Of a stretch of 35,140 bases of DNA, positions 16,178 to 24,003 are shown one piece after another. The stretch spans positions 1 to 35,140 of the forward strand of contig ONJF01000038.1 in NCBI GenBank assembly GCA_900318085.1, in the 5' to 3' direction. Source of the DNA: an uncultured Bacteroidales bacterium (lineage in GTDB: Bacteria; Bacteroidota; Bacteroidia; Bacteroidales; F082). Every line of letters starts with the position of its first letter. Position 1 is the stretch's first letter. The notes under the pieces are model-generated. The model was not told the origin of the DNA, did not search any database, and worked only from the letters and a program-made list of their open reading frames with translations. Position numbers and translations under genes: made by a program.

Positions 16178-17749
16178 ATGAAAGAACAAGTCAGCAACCC
16201 ATTAGTCGTCCGTTGCAATAACTGCGGAGGCGACCAATATTATGATATATCCAAGCAAAAATATTGCTGTTCACATTGCGGCTCCGAAGCCGAGGCATCG
16301 GAAAAGATAGCCGAATACCGTCACTGGAGAAGCCTCCATCATGGCATCGTCCTTAAGGACCTCGCCAAAGTCAAGACTTTTTCCTGTCCGAGTTGTGGAG
16401 CCCAAACCATGGCCACGGGCGAGGATGCCTCGGCACAATGCCCCTTTTGCCAAAACACCATGATCGATGCCGAGTTTGCTGGCAACGACGTGCCAGAGGT
16501 GATCATCCCCTTCAAACTCAACAAAGAAGAAGCCCTGGAAAGACTAAACGCCTGGCTGAACCAAAACAAAAGCAACCCTGCGGCCAAACTGATCGAGAAG
16601 AACCGTCATCGTTTCACAGGATGTTATCTGCCTTATCACATCGTTCGCGGCGCATATAATGGAAAAATGGGCATCACCCTCCAAGACGGCACGAATGCAA
16701 ATTATCCGTTTCGGGCCTACCTGAACCATACTGCCGTGAATGCCTCCAAAGACTGGGACAACCTGTTTCTCGATGGCATCGAGCCTTTCGATTTCAATGA
16801 GGCGCGTGAGTTCGATTTCGGCTACCTGAACCACCAAAACGCCAAGATCCAGAATGTGGTCGGAGAAGCGTTGAATGCCCGCGTTGCAGAAGAAACCCGT
16901 GCAGAACTGTACCAAAACCTCACAAAGAAAGTGGGCACCAAAGAGCTCACCGTCTTCCTCGACAATGACGAGAACGAGTCCATTCCCGCCCTCATGCCCG
17001 TTTATCTGGTAAAATGCAAAGGCGGCATAGCTGCGGCCGTAAACGGACAAACCGGCAAAGTATCCATCGCCACTGGGAAAACGAAAAACCTGACCAGCAA
17101 ATGGTGGCTATGGCCCTTGCTTTCCACTCTGGTGGTCAGCATTTTGGCTTCGTTAATTATTGGAGAAGTGCTTGCTGGTTTAGCTGTCGCTGCCGTGTTC
17201 GGCCTCGTCTTCTTCGCCATCGCCCACAATCGACACCACAAGGAGCTCATTCAAGAAATCATCACTTTGCCCAAAGAAAAAGCCAGCCACAATGACACCC
17301 AGACGGAGTTCGTCGCCGACTTTGGCCAAGGTCCCGTGCCTGCCAAGCTGAAATTTTTCACTCCTTGGCGCATTATCAAAACCGTGTTGATTATCCTTGC
17401 AGTGATTTTCCTGCCTGTCCTTATCGCCATACCTATTCAAATATTAAGATGGCAGCCGCTTTCAGACATCCGCATCGGCTACGGCGCGGCATGGTACTGC
17501 ATCCCGGGCTTCTTTGCCATCCTGGCGGCTGGCGGACTGGCCAAAGCGATGATGTATGGCGCTCCATTGTATTACGAGGTCCTCCCAAATGGGAAAACAA
17601 GACAGAGAAAGGCGGTCGACCAGAAACGGCCTTCGCTGAAAGAGTTGCTCTCACACACCAAACTCGCCCTCAAGTCCAAACTCGGATGCTTGGTCATTGG
17701 ATTTATAGTGTTTCTGCTGGTGGGTAGCGTGTGTGCGATGATTATGTAA
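16178..17749 (+). CDS. Zinc-ribbon membrane protein of unknown function
   Basis: A 523-residue protein with two zinc ribbons at the N-terminus: CNNCGG with CSHCGS (about residues 14-38) and CPSCGA with CPFCQN (about 71-95). These are followed by a soluble domain to about residue 300 and then membrane segments at about 308-330, 332-350, 395-420, 430-455 and 497-520. The arrangement resembles the TFIIB-type zinc-ribbon membrane proteins found in many bacteria. Function is unknown; a role as a metal-dependent scaffold or stress protein is only a guess. Its stop is 3 bp from the stop of the convergent mtnN gene, so there is no room for a separate terminator. Confidence 0.75.
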   Translation: MKEQVSNPLVVRCNNCGGDQYYDISKQKYCCSHCGSEAEASEKIAEYRHWRSLHHGIVLKDLAKVKTFSCPSCGAQTMATGEDASAQCPFCQNTMIDAEFAGNDVPEVIIPFKLNKEEALERLNAWLNQNKSNPAAKLIEKNRHRFTGCYLPYHIVRGAYNGKMGITLQDGTNANYPFRAYLNHTAVNASKDWDNLFLDGIEPFDFNEAREFDFGYLNHQNAKIQNVVGEALNARVAEETRAELYQNLTKKVGTKELTVFLDNDENESIPALMPVYLVKCKGGIAAAVNGQTGKVSIATGKTKNLTSKWWLWPLLSTLVVSILASLIIGEVLAGLAVAAVFGLVFFAIAHNRHHKELIQEIITLPKEKASHNDTQTEFVADFGQGPVPAKLKFFTPWRIIKTVLIILAVIFLPVLIAIPIQILRWQPLSDIRIGYGAAWYCIPGFFAILAAGGLAKAMMYGAPLYYEVLPNGKTRQRKAVDQKRPSLKELLSHTKLALKSKLGCLVIGFIVFLLVGSVCAMIM

Positions 17750-17752
17750 TCA

Positions 17753-18508
17753 TCATAGCAGACGCATGATTTCCTGGACGATGGCCCTTGAATAGGCATT
17801 CGCCACCTCGACGATGAACTTGCCGAAGTCAACGCGTGCATTGTGATTAGCAGTGTCGCTGATTGTACGGATGACCGTGAATGGCGTGCCAAATTCCAGA
17901 CAGACTTGTGCCACGGCGGCGCCTTCCATCTCGACACAGAGCACATCGGGCAACAAACTGATGATTTCGTTACGCTGCGCATCGCTATTGATAAACTGGT
18001 CGCCACTGGCAATGTCGCCGAAATACAGAGTCGGTGCGAGATTGAAATCCTTGGCAGCCTCCTCACCCACCATTTTATCAACGCCTTTATCCAAAAGATT
18101 GGCTACCGCCTTACCTGCCAGCTCGGTCAATTCCGGGTTGCTGTCGACATAGACACGGTTCAGCAAGGGCAACTCGAAACGCGAAATGATGGGACGGGCA
18201 TCCAAATCATGCTGCACCAAGCGTTTGGAAATCACGATGTCACCCACCTTGAGGCCATCGGCCAAGGCGCCTGCCGTGCCAATGAAAAAGAGGTCGGTGA
18301 CGCCGAACTCTTGTATTAATAAGGTGGCAGTGATGGTAGCGGCCACCTTGCCCCATTTGGAGAAGGCCACCACGCATGCAATACCGTTGATCTTGCCAAC
18401 AACGAACTCACGGTTCGCGATTTTTACGACGGTCTTGTTCGTTAATAGGGCCTTCACCTCGTCGATTTCCTGGGCCATGGCACCCAAAATGCCTATCGTC
18501 CTATCCAT
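17753..18508 (-). CDS. mtnN: 5'-methylthioadenosine / S-adenosylhomocysteine nucleosidase
   Basis: This 251-residue PNP/UDP-phosphorylase-fold hydrolase cleaves adenine from MTA and SAH in methionine salvage and the activated-methyl cycle. Seen: GILGAMAQEIDEV at the start, FIGTAGALADGLKVGDIV, the substrate-binding VEMEGAAVAQV, and the catalytic Asp in RTISDTAN. The start MDRTIGILG at 18508 is preferred over the longer frame. It is 23 bp downstream of a lipoprotein gene on the same strand and probably shares its promoter at 19164. It is about 20 residues longer than E. coli MtnN, mainly in the middle. Confidence 0.92.
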   Translation of the reverse strand: MDRTIGILGAMAQEIDEVKALLTNKTVVKIANREFVVGKINGIACVVAFSKWGKVAATITATLLIQEFGVTDLFFIGTAGALADGLKVGDIVISKRLVQHDLDARPIISRFELPLLNRVYVDSNPELTELAGKAVANLLDKGVDKMVGEEAAKDFNLAPTLYFGDIASGDQFINSDAQRNEIISLLPDVLCVEMEGAAVAQVCLEFGTPFTVIRTISDTANHNARVDFGKFIVEVANAYSRAIVQEIMRLL

Positions 18509-18531
18509 ATATAAGAATTGCAAAAAGTCAG

Positions 18532-19152
18532 TTAATACATGCGAATCATTTTGACCTTGGCTTCCGGTTTGAAAGAAGGATTCTTTATGATGGCACCTTC
18601 GTCGCTTGTGACTTCGGGGAGCTTGCCGTCAAAATCCTCCGCTGCCACCATAAACTGTGTGCCGTCCGCGTCCAGACAAATTTCGCCCATGACCGTAAAA
18701 CTTGTCAACAAATCGGGGTAGGCGGCCAGTACATCGCTGACATTGCTACCCACATGGAAGTTCTTCTCACTCTGATACAGGTCAGAATAAACGTTGATTA
18801 CACTTATGGTATTCGTGAAAGCATTTTTTACAAAATCATAATCCGGTTCCAGCTCCGCTAACAATTCACCATCCTTTTTGATGGCATACTTGATTTGTTC
18901 CTCGCCTTCCGCCATATAGGTCACAGGCTCTATAGTGCAACCATCTATCTTTTCTGGGATATCGGAGCCAATCTTCAAGGCGCCCCAGTCAAAAGGCGTT
19001 TCCGCGACCTGTACTTCGTCAACTACAGCAGAAGTTTCTGTAGCGTTTCCATTAGTGACACTTTCGTCCGTCTTGGGCTGGTTGCCACAAGAGGCCAGAC
19101 AAAAAGCCAAACCTAGAGCAAGGATAAGTTTTGTGATTTTCATGATTCTCAT
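18532..19152 (-). CDS. Lipoprotein of unknown function
   Basis: A 206-residue lipoprotein. The signal peptide ends at the lipobox LASC (about residue 22, in AFCLASCGNQ), followed by a Thr/Glu/Asn-rich linker to about residue 45 and then one globular domain with no motif I recognise. A start at 19143 (MKITK) is equally possible; the longer frame to 19302 crosses the opposite-strand gene and the promoter and was rejected. It is co-directional with mtnN, 23 bp upstream of it. The C-terminus is short and basic (KVKMIRMY). Confidence 0.7.
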   Translation of the reverse strand: MRIMKITKLILALGLAFCLASCGNQPKTDESVTNGNATETSAVVDEVQVAETPFDWGALKIGSDIPEKIDGCTIEPVTYMAEGEEQIKYAIKKDGELLAELEPDYDFVKNAFTNTISVINVYSDLYQSEKNFHVGSNVSDVLAAYPDLLTSFTVMGEICLDADGTQFMVAAEDFDGKLPEVTSDEGAIIKNPSFKPEAKVKMIRMY

Positions 19153-19155
19153 ATT

Positions 19156-19171
19156 TAGTTTTGCAAAACTA
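19156..19171. promoter_or_regulatory. Perfect 16-bp palindrome TAGTTTTGCAAAACTA between divergent genes
   Basis: The palindrome consists of two face-to-face TAGTTTTG elements. The minus-strand half (19164-19171) is the -7 box of the lipoprotein-mtnN operon. On the plus strand, the TTTTG of the left half lies 21 bp before the plus-strand -7 box, a fair -33 position. It could also be an operator. Confidence 0.65.
19164..19171 (-). promoter_or_regulatory. -7 element (TAGTTTTG) for the lipoprotein-mtnN operon
   Basis: An exact TAnnTTTG match, 11 bp before the ATG at 19152. A TTTTTG at about 19193-19198 on this strand is the -33 candidate, about 21 bp away. Confidence 0.6.
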
Positions 19172-19184
19172 CGAAAAAAACACC

Positions 19185-19192
19185 TACATTTG
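19185..19192 (+). promoter_or_regulatory. -7 element (TACATTTG) for the LOG-family gene
   Basis: An exact TAnnTTTG match, 14 bp before the ATG at 19207, with TTTTG 21 bp upstream as the -33. Confidence 0.62.
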
Positions 19193-19206
19193 CAAAAATT
19201 TACCGA

Positions 19207-19797
19207 ATGAAAAAGATTTGTATCTTTTGCGGCAGCAGCATGGGTTTCGCCCCGATTTACAAGGAAAAAGCCGCAGAATTGGGTCACGTGCTGGCCGACC
19301 ATGGCTGTGAACTGCTCTTCGGCGGCGGCAGCGTTGGCCTAATGAAAGTCATCGCCGACGTGATGATGGAACGTGGTTGCAAGGTGACCGGCACCATCAC
19401 AAAGCATCTACTCGACATGCACGTCGGACACGACGGCATAGACGAGCTCATTGTGGTAGACTCGATGGCCGAGCGCAAGAAAATCCTTGAGGACATGGCT
19501 GATGGCTTCATCGCCTTACCAGGCGGCATCGGCACCATGGATGAGTTCTTTGAAGCTTATGTGCTCAGCCAACTGCGTGTCTTCGACAAGCCTGTCGCAC
19601 TCTACAACGTGAACGGCTACTACGATGGCATCGTCGCGTTTATCAAACACATCGCCGACGAGGGCTTCATGCGCCGCGAACATGCCGAGAACCTCATCGT
19701 CAGCGACGACGCAAAAGACCTCCTAGAGAAAATGGAGCAATTCCAGCCCGCGGATGTCACGAAGTGGGTGGTGGAGATTAAGGAACAAGTGAAGTAG
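19207..19797 (+). CDS. LOG family nucleotide phosphoribohydrolase (TIGR00730)
   Basis: A 196-residue Rossmann-like protein of the lysine-decarboxylase-like/LOG family, which cleaves ribose 5-phosphate from adenine or cytokinin nucleotide monophosphates. Seen: ICIFCGSSMG at the start, FGGGSVGLM, and the signature PGGIGTMDEFFE with its conserved Thr and Glu. The length is normal. The physiological substrate in bacteria of this group is unclear; AMP or modified AMP is most likely from family knowledge. It has its own promoter, divergent from the lipoprotein-mtnN operon. MtnN and LOG both act on adenine nucleosides or nucleotides, a possible functional link. Confidence 0.9.
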   Translation: MKKICIFCGSSMGFAPIYKEKAAELGHVLADHGCELLFGGGSVGLMKVIADVMMERGCKVTGTITKHLLDMHVGHDGIDELIVVDSMAERKKILEDMADGFIALPGGIGTMDEFFEAYVLSQLRVFDKPVALYNVNGYYDGIVAFIKHIADEGFMRREHAENLIVSDDAKDLLEKMEQFQPADVTKWVVEIKEQVK

Positions 19798-19829
19798 TTT
19801 AGAGTTGAGTGTTTAGAGTTTAGAGTTAA
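19798..19829. repeat. TTTAGAGT direct repeats
   Basis: Three copies of TTTAGAGTT (one separated by GAGTG) follow the stop codon of the LOG gene and precede the hairpin repeat. Confidence 0.6.
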
Positions 19830-19832
19830 TAC

Positions 19833-19875
19833 CAGTCCCGTAGGGACGTCAATAAGCAGGCGACGTCAGTCCCTG
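19833..19875. repeat. Inverted repeat upstream of the kinase-deaminase gene
   Basis: Contains the hairpin GTCCC-GTA-GGGAC (19836-19848) and two GACGTC-type segments (about 19846-19850 and 19862-19867), followed by AGTCCCTG. It resembles a degenerate relative of the palindromes at 20970 and 30413. It ends 19 bp before the ATG and may fold in the mRNA leader. Confidence 0.55.
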
Positions 19876-19894
19876 CTCTTAAAACAACAAGACC

Positions 19895-20947
19895 ATGATC
19901 ATCATAGGAATAACAGGAACACTAGGCGCCGGAAAAGGCACCATCGTCGACTATCTCGTCAAGGAAAAAGGCTTCGTGCACTACTCGGTACGTGCCTATA
20001 TCACAGAAGAATGCCAACGCCGCGGACTCGAGGTGAACCGCGACACCCTCACCATGGTGGGCAACGACCTGCGTGCTGCGCATTGCCCCAGCTACATCAC
20101 CGACCAGCTCTTCGAGCGGGCCAAGACCGAAGGCAAGAATGCCGTCATCGAGAGTGTGCGTACCCCAGGCGAGATCCACTCGCTGCGCGAGAAGGGCGAG
20201 TTCTACCTCTTCGCCGTCGACGCCGACCGTAAGATCCGCTACGACCGCATCTACCTGCGTGGCTCAGAGACAGACCACATCGACTTCGATACCTTCGTGG
20301 CTAACGAAGAACGTGAGATGACCGCCACTGATCCCAACAAGCAAAACCTCGGCGCCTGCATCAAGGAGGCTGACTTCGTCTTCATGAACGACGGCACTAT
20401 CCCTGAGTTGCACCAGCAGGTGGAGAAAGTGTTGACACAGCTGCATGTGCGTCCTTCATGGGATGACTATTTCCTCAACCTCGCCGACACCGTCAGCGAG
20501 CGTGCCACCTGCAACCGTGGCCGCAGCGGCTGCGTAATCGTGAAGGACAAACAAATCCTGGTGACAGGCTATGTGGGTTCGCCCAAAGGCCTCCCCCACT
20601 GCGATGATGTGGGCCACCTATTCCGCAAGGTCATCCACGAAGACGGAAGTGTCACCCAACACTGCGTGCGCACCGTGCATGCCGAGCAGAACGCCATCTG
20701 CCAGGCCGCCAGAAGAGGTATCGCCTTGGACGGCAGCACTTTATACTGCCGCATGACCCCCTGCCGCACCTGCGCCATGCTCATCATCAACTGCGGCATC
20801 GTTCGCGTGGTGTGTGAACGCCGCTACCACGACGGCGCTGAGACCGAAGAGATGTTCAAACAGGTGGGCATCGAATTGGTCTACAAATATGATGAGGTGC
20901 AGCAGTATGAGGGACAAAGGTGCGACAATACCGATCCAACAAAATAA
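19895..20947 (+). CDS. P-loop nucleotide kinase fused to deoxycytidylate deaminase
   Basis: This 350-residue protein joins two domains. Residues about 1-185 are a P-loop kinase-like domain with Walker A GTLGAGKGT (about 8-16), resembling dephospho-CoA/dNMP kinases. Residues about 190-350 are a zinc dCMP deaminase: zinc ligands and the proton-shuttling Glu in VHAEQNAICQAA and the CxxC in TPCRTCAMLI. dCMP deaminase makes dUMP for dTTP synthesis. Stand-alone ComEB-type dCMP deaminase is about 150 residues, so the fusion is notable. The same domain order is found in the AvcD/DcdV antiphage deaminases, which are much longer (about 500 residues). A housekeeping bifunctional enzyme is at least as likely. 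The gene lies between two palindromic repeats, the downstream one probably acting as terminator. Confidence 0.88.
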   Translation: MIIIGITGTLGAGKGTIVDYLVKEKGFVHYSVRAYITEECQRRGLEVNRDTLTMVGNDLRAAHCPSYITDQLFERAKTEGKNAVIESVRTPGEIHSLREKGEFYLFAVDADRKIRYDRIYLRGSETDHIDFDTFVANEEREMTATDPNKQNLGACIKEADFVFMNDGTIPELHQQVEKVLTQLHVRPSWDDYFLNLADTVSERATCNRGRSGCVIVKDKQILVTGYVGSPKGLPHCDDVGHLFRKVIHEDGSVTQHCVRTVHAEQNAICQAARRGIALDGSTLYCRMTPCRTCAMLIINCGIVRVVCERRYHDGAETEEMFKQVGIELVYKYDEVQQYEGQRCDNTDPTK

Positions 20948-20969
20948 ACAACTAGGAATAACACCTTTT

Positions 20970-21003
20970 GTAGAGACGTAGCGCGCTACGTCTCTACTTT
21001 TTT
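20970..21003 (+). terminator. 28-bp perfect palindrome plus T-run (repeat family member)
   Basis: GTAGAGACGTAGCG and its exact complement (20970-20997) form a 14-bp stem with no loop bases, followed by six T residues. It can terminate the kinase-deaminase transcript. Very similar palindromes occur at 30413 and 30456, so it is also a dispersed repeat. It lies 4 bp from the nhaC stop codon. Confidence 0.75.
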
Positions 21004-22558
21004 ACCTACCAACCGAACAATCAGCCACAGCACCACAAGGCATTTGTGTCCTGACATGCTGCAAGTGGTTGCAGCTGGATGCCAAAGAACTCATAATCGT
21101 CGTGTCGGAAATCGGGCTACAGTGGTCGCCCATGACGGAACCCGCCAAAACCGAGGCCACCACGTTGTAGAACAAAGGCATCGTCGCATCAACGCTCATG
21201 CCCTCTTTCTGGCAGAGTAACCACAAAGCCGGCAGAATCAAAGGATAAAGGATGGCCATTGTACCCCATGAGGTACCCGTTGAAAAACCAATCAAGGCGG
21301 CCAAGAGAAAGGTCAACACGGGAACTACCACGGGCGACAGCGACCACTGAACCAGCAATTGAGAGACAAACTCTGCCGTATGCATATCCTTGGTCACCAA
21401 GGCGATGGACCAAGCCATGGTCAGAATCAGCACCGCATTGAACATGCTCTTGAAGCCTTCTACCATTTCCTCCATAATCTTTCCAAACTTCATGTCGCCT
21501 CGCAACAAAGTCATCACGATGGCGGTGAGTAGAGAGAGCACCGAAGCCCATAGTAAAGCCTTATAGGAATTGGCTGCACCTATGGTTTCGGAGAGTTTGG
21601 AGAAGAAATCCGTTCCCGCCTGCCACACCGTGGCATCGTAACCCGTGGCTATCAGTCCGATGATAGTGCCAAAAATCAGCACAGTGAGTGGAATCAAGGC
21701 ATCGATGATATGGGCAGGTCTCGACACGCTATTCGACATGTCCGTTTCCATGGAAGAAGCCAAGCGTGCCTTGCGTTCAGCCTTCAGCATGGGGCCGAAG
21801 TCACGCCCACTGAAGATGAGCATCAACACGAAACCGAGGGTCAAGAAAGGATAAAAGCTATAGGCCAAGGAATGGAAAAACACCGAATAGGCCGATGCAT
21901 CCAATCCAATGGCGTTGATGCCATCTTGGATGTAACTCAGTTCTGCCCCAATCCAGGTCGTCACGAAAGCCACGGCCACCACGGGCGCCGAAGTGGAGTC
22001 GACAATATAAGCCAACTTTTCGCGTGACACCTTGAGTTTGTCGGCAATGGGCCGCATGGTGTTGCCTACCACGAGGGTATTGGAGTAGTCGTCGAAAAAG
22101 ATACAGAGATCCATAAAGAACGTCATCAGCTGTCCCGAACGTGGTCCCTTTGCTTTTCGCGACAGCCAGTTGACCACACCCTGCATGCCACCGTTTGCGG
22201 TGATAATACGCACCGTACCGCCGATGAGCAATGTGAAAACAATGATGGTTACATGGTCGGCATTGAACAACGAACCTACGACATAGGTGTCGACCACGCG
22301 CAGCAGTCCGCCACCCAAGGCCGAGGCTGGACTTGCCCCACCATACAAGGCCATGAGGAAGGTACCTGTCAGGATGCCCACAAAGAGTGATGAGATCACC
22401 TCTTTTATTAATAAGGCCATCGCGATGGCCACCAAAGGCGGCAGAATCGACATCCACAGCGGCATCGGACCCTCAACGGGACCAAGTACATAGAGCAGCG
22501 TCATACCTATTGCCAAAACGGCAAGCGCCACCACCCAGGCTATCCATTTGTTCTTCAT
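21002..22558 (-). CDS. nhaC: NhaC family Na+/H+ antiporter, apparently truncated at the C-terminus
   Basis: This 518-residue polytopic protein has about eleven membrane helices. Family segments seen: FFDDYSNTLVVGNTMRP, STSAPVVAVAFVTTWIGAE, FSTGTSWGTMAILYP and GSVMGDHCSPISDTTIMSS. It exchanges sodium for protons at the inner membrane. The start MKNKWIAW at 22558 follows a promoter TATTTTTG (22576-22583). After HVRTQMP the predicted tail CGAVADCSVGR is polar and stops, whereas relatives continue with one or more hydrophobic helices. The +1 frame at this point reads the hydrophobic CLVVLWLIVRLVGKK and then enters the palindrome at 20970-20997. This suggests a frameshift or repeat-associated loss at the 3' end; activity may be impaired. 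Confidence 0.88.
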   Translation of the reverse strand: MKNKWIAWVVALAVLAIGMTLLYVLGPVEGPMPLWMSILPPLVAIAMALLIKEVISSLFVGILTGTFLMALYGGASPASALGGGLLRVVDTYVVGSLFNADHVTIIVFTLLIGGTVRIITANGGMQGVVNWLSRKAKGPRSGQLMTFFMDLCIFFDDYSNTLVVGNTMRPIADKLKVSREKLAYIVDSTSAPVVAVAFVTTWIGAELSYIQDGINAIGLDASAYSVFFHSLAYSFYPFLTLGFVLMLIFSGRDFGPMLKAERKARLASSMETDMSNSVSRPAHIIDALIPLTVLIFGTIIGLIATGYDATVWQAGTDFFSKLSETIGAANSYKALLWASVLSLLTAIVMTLLRGDMKFGKIMEEMVEGFKSMFNAVLILTMAWSIALVTKDMHTAEFVSQLLVQWSLSPVVVPVLTFLLAALIGFSTGTSWGTMAILYPLILPALWLLCQKEGMSVDATMPLFYNVVASVLAGSVMGDHCSPISDTTIMSSLASSCNHLQHVRTQMPCGAVADCSVGR

Positions 22559-22575
22559 AGACACAAAATAAGGCT

Positions 22576-22583
22576 CAAAAATA
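22576..22583 (-). promoter_or_regulatory. -7 element (TATTTTTG) for nhaC
   Basis: An exact TAnnTTTG match, 17 bp before the ATG at 22558. Confidence 0.6.
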
Positions 22584-22626
22584 CGATTTTTTCTCCAAAA
22601 AACGTTATTTGTATTGAATTTGGTTC

Positions 22627-22634
22627 TATTTTTG
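22627..22634 (+). promoter_or_regulatory. -7 element (TATTTTTG) for the lipoprotein pair
   Basis: An exact TAnnTTTG match, about 103 bp before the ATG at 22738, with TTTG at 22608-22611 as a -33 candidate at a short 15-bp spacing. The leader contains a repeat-like segment. Confidence 0.5.
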
Positions 22635-22683
22635 CACTATAAAGGTTCTTGAGCCCTTCGAAAGGCCGATTTGATTCTGCAAC

Positions 22684-22707
22684 GGTGCTTCGACAGGTTC
22701 AGCAACC
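22684..22707. repeat. Intergenic inverted repeat (GCTTCGACAGGTTCAGC)
   Basis: GGTGCT and AGCAACC form short inverted arms around TCGACAGGTTC. Sequences of this kind are recalled as dispersed intergenic repeats in Bacteroidota. Only one clear copy is in the window. Confidence 0.45.
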
Positions 22708-22737
22708 TACTAAATAACAAGTAAAAACACTAACATC

Positions 22738-23982
22738 ATGAAGAGAACACTCATCATCGCGCTGTGCTGCCTTACCGCATTGCTGGCAGCCTGCAACAAA
22801 GAGAAACCCAATGAAAAATTCATCGGCGACTGGTATGGCAACGGCGTTGCCAACGTCACTTTGACCATGACCGTGCCCACCGGTGGTTCCTACAGCCAAG
22901 AATTCAACAACATCACTGTGCCCATGAGCATCAACCTGGCGGCAGGCGAGACAAAGGACCAAGTCATCTTCACATACACCAATGAAGAGGTTCACGAAAC
23001 CTATACCACCAAGGGCGTCGTCAAAAACAACGATGTGGACTTCGACCCCATCAGTGTCAACATGACTGTCGAAGGCACCACCGTCACGGCCACCCTTGAC
23101 TTGAAAGGCATCCTTTCCACAAGCGGAGATGTCCTCGCCCTCAATGGCACTGTGAGCGGACAAGGCAATTATGCCGAAGGCGGACTCTTTATCCCCTACA
23201 CGGCCACTGGCACCATCACAGCCAACCTCAACAGAGGCACAGCGCCTACCCCTGCCCCCTACAACGGTCCCACCATCACATTGTTCGAAGAAGAAAACTG
23301 CATATCCGAAGGCTCCGAAGTCGTCGCTGGAGAACTCTTCTTTGTTGCACTGTCAGGCGAGGGCAAGGCGCTCAAAGACCTGAAAGTTGTCTTCGTTGAC
23401 AACGATGCCAACATCTTGGAAGAATGGACCAAAGAGCTCAACAACGGCAATGAATTCACGAGCACGAAATACTTCACCCTCACCCAAGTCGGCGACGTCA
23501 CCATGACAGCTACGGTGACCGACAGCCAAGACAAGATGGCCTCGCTCGATGTCCATTTCAAGATTCTTCCCGCCCCTGAACCAGAATTCGAGGCACACTA
23601 TGCAGGCAGCGTGAACCTCGACGCCACGGCATCAGCCTTGATGTTGTCCTACCCCATCAACATCGACTATGACATGGACATCATGTTCTCTGAAGCCGCA
23701 GAAGAAGGTCGTGTAAATGCCACCATCACCTTCGCCGGAAACAACTACAACACGACAGGCACCAAAGACGGCGATGCCATCGACCTGGAGCCTTTCGAAA
23801 TCGTCCTCGACTTTGAAGGTTCCACAGTCAATGCCACCATCGACATGAGCGGCACCATCGAGGGAACCGTCTTTAAAGTGGAAGGCTCCCTGGAAGGAAG
23901 CGGCAACATTTCGTTCTCGGGTGCCTCAATCCCCGCCACCATTGAAGGCACTGTGGCCGGCGACTTGGATAAGATCGAATAA
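22738..23982 (+). CDS. Lipoprotein with two homologous beta-rich domains
   Basis: A 414-residue lipoprotein with lipobox cysteine C19 (LLAAC). Two homologous domains flank an Ig/PKD-like middle: domain A about residues 25-167, middle about 175-280, domain B about 286-414. The shared pattern is a TGT or TKG turn, D-(I/V)-(D/E) followed by P(F/I), then V(E/D)G(S/T)TV(N/T)AT(I/L)D, a G-(T/I) step, G(S/T)(V/L)xGxGN, and an IPxTxxGTxxxDL-type ending. The repeated beta strands resemble lipocalin-like or calycin-type domains of Bacteroidota surface proteins. I do not recognise a specific family. It lies 21 bp before the next lipoprotein gene with no promoter between, so they form an operon. No catalytic motif is visible. 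Confidence 0.78.
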   Translation: MKRTLIIALCCLTALLAACNKEKPNEKFIGDWYGNGVANVTLTMTVPTGGSYSQEFNNITVPMSINLAAGETKDQVIFTYTNEEVHETYTTKGVVKNNDVDFDPISVNMTVEGTTVTATLDLKGILSTSGDVLALNGTVSGQGNYAEGGLFIPYTATGTITANLNRGTAPTPAPYNGPTITLFEEENCISEGSEVVAGELFFVALSGEGKALKDLKVVFVDNDANILEEWTKELNNGNEFTSTKYFTLTQVGDVTMTATVTDSQDKMASLDVHFKILPAPEPEFEAHYAGSVNLDATASALMLSYPINIDYDMDIMFSEAAEEGRVNATITFAGNNYNTTGTKDGDAIDLEPFEIVLDFEGSTVNATIDMSGTIEGTVFKVEGSLEGSGNISFSGASIPATIEGTVAGDLDKIE

Positions 23983-24003
23983 ACGAAGGCAAGCTTTATC
24001 ATC

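Noticed and set aside
19833-21003. Integrated mobile element carrying the kinase-deaminase gene
   Set aside because: Palindromes flank the gene but there is no transposase, integrase or target duplication in the window; the palindromes occur elsewhere as simple repeats.
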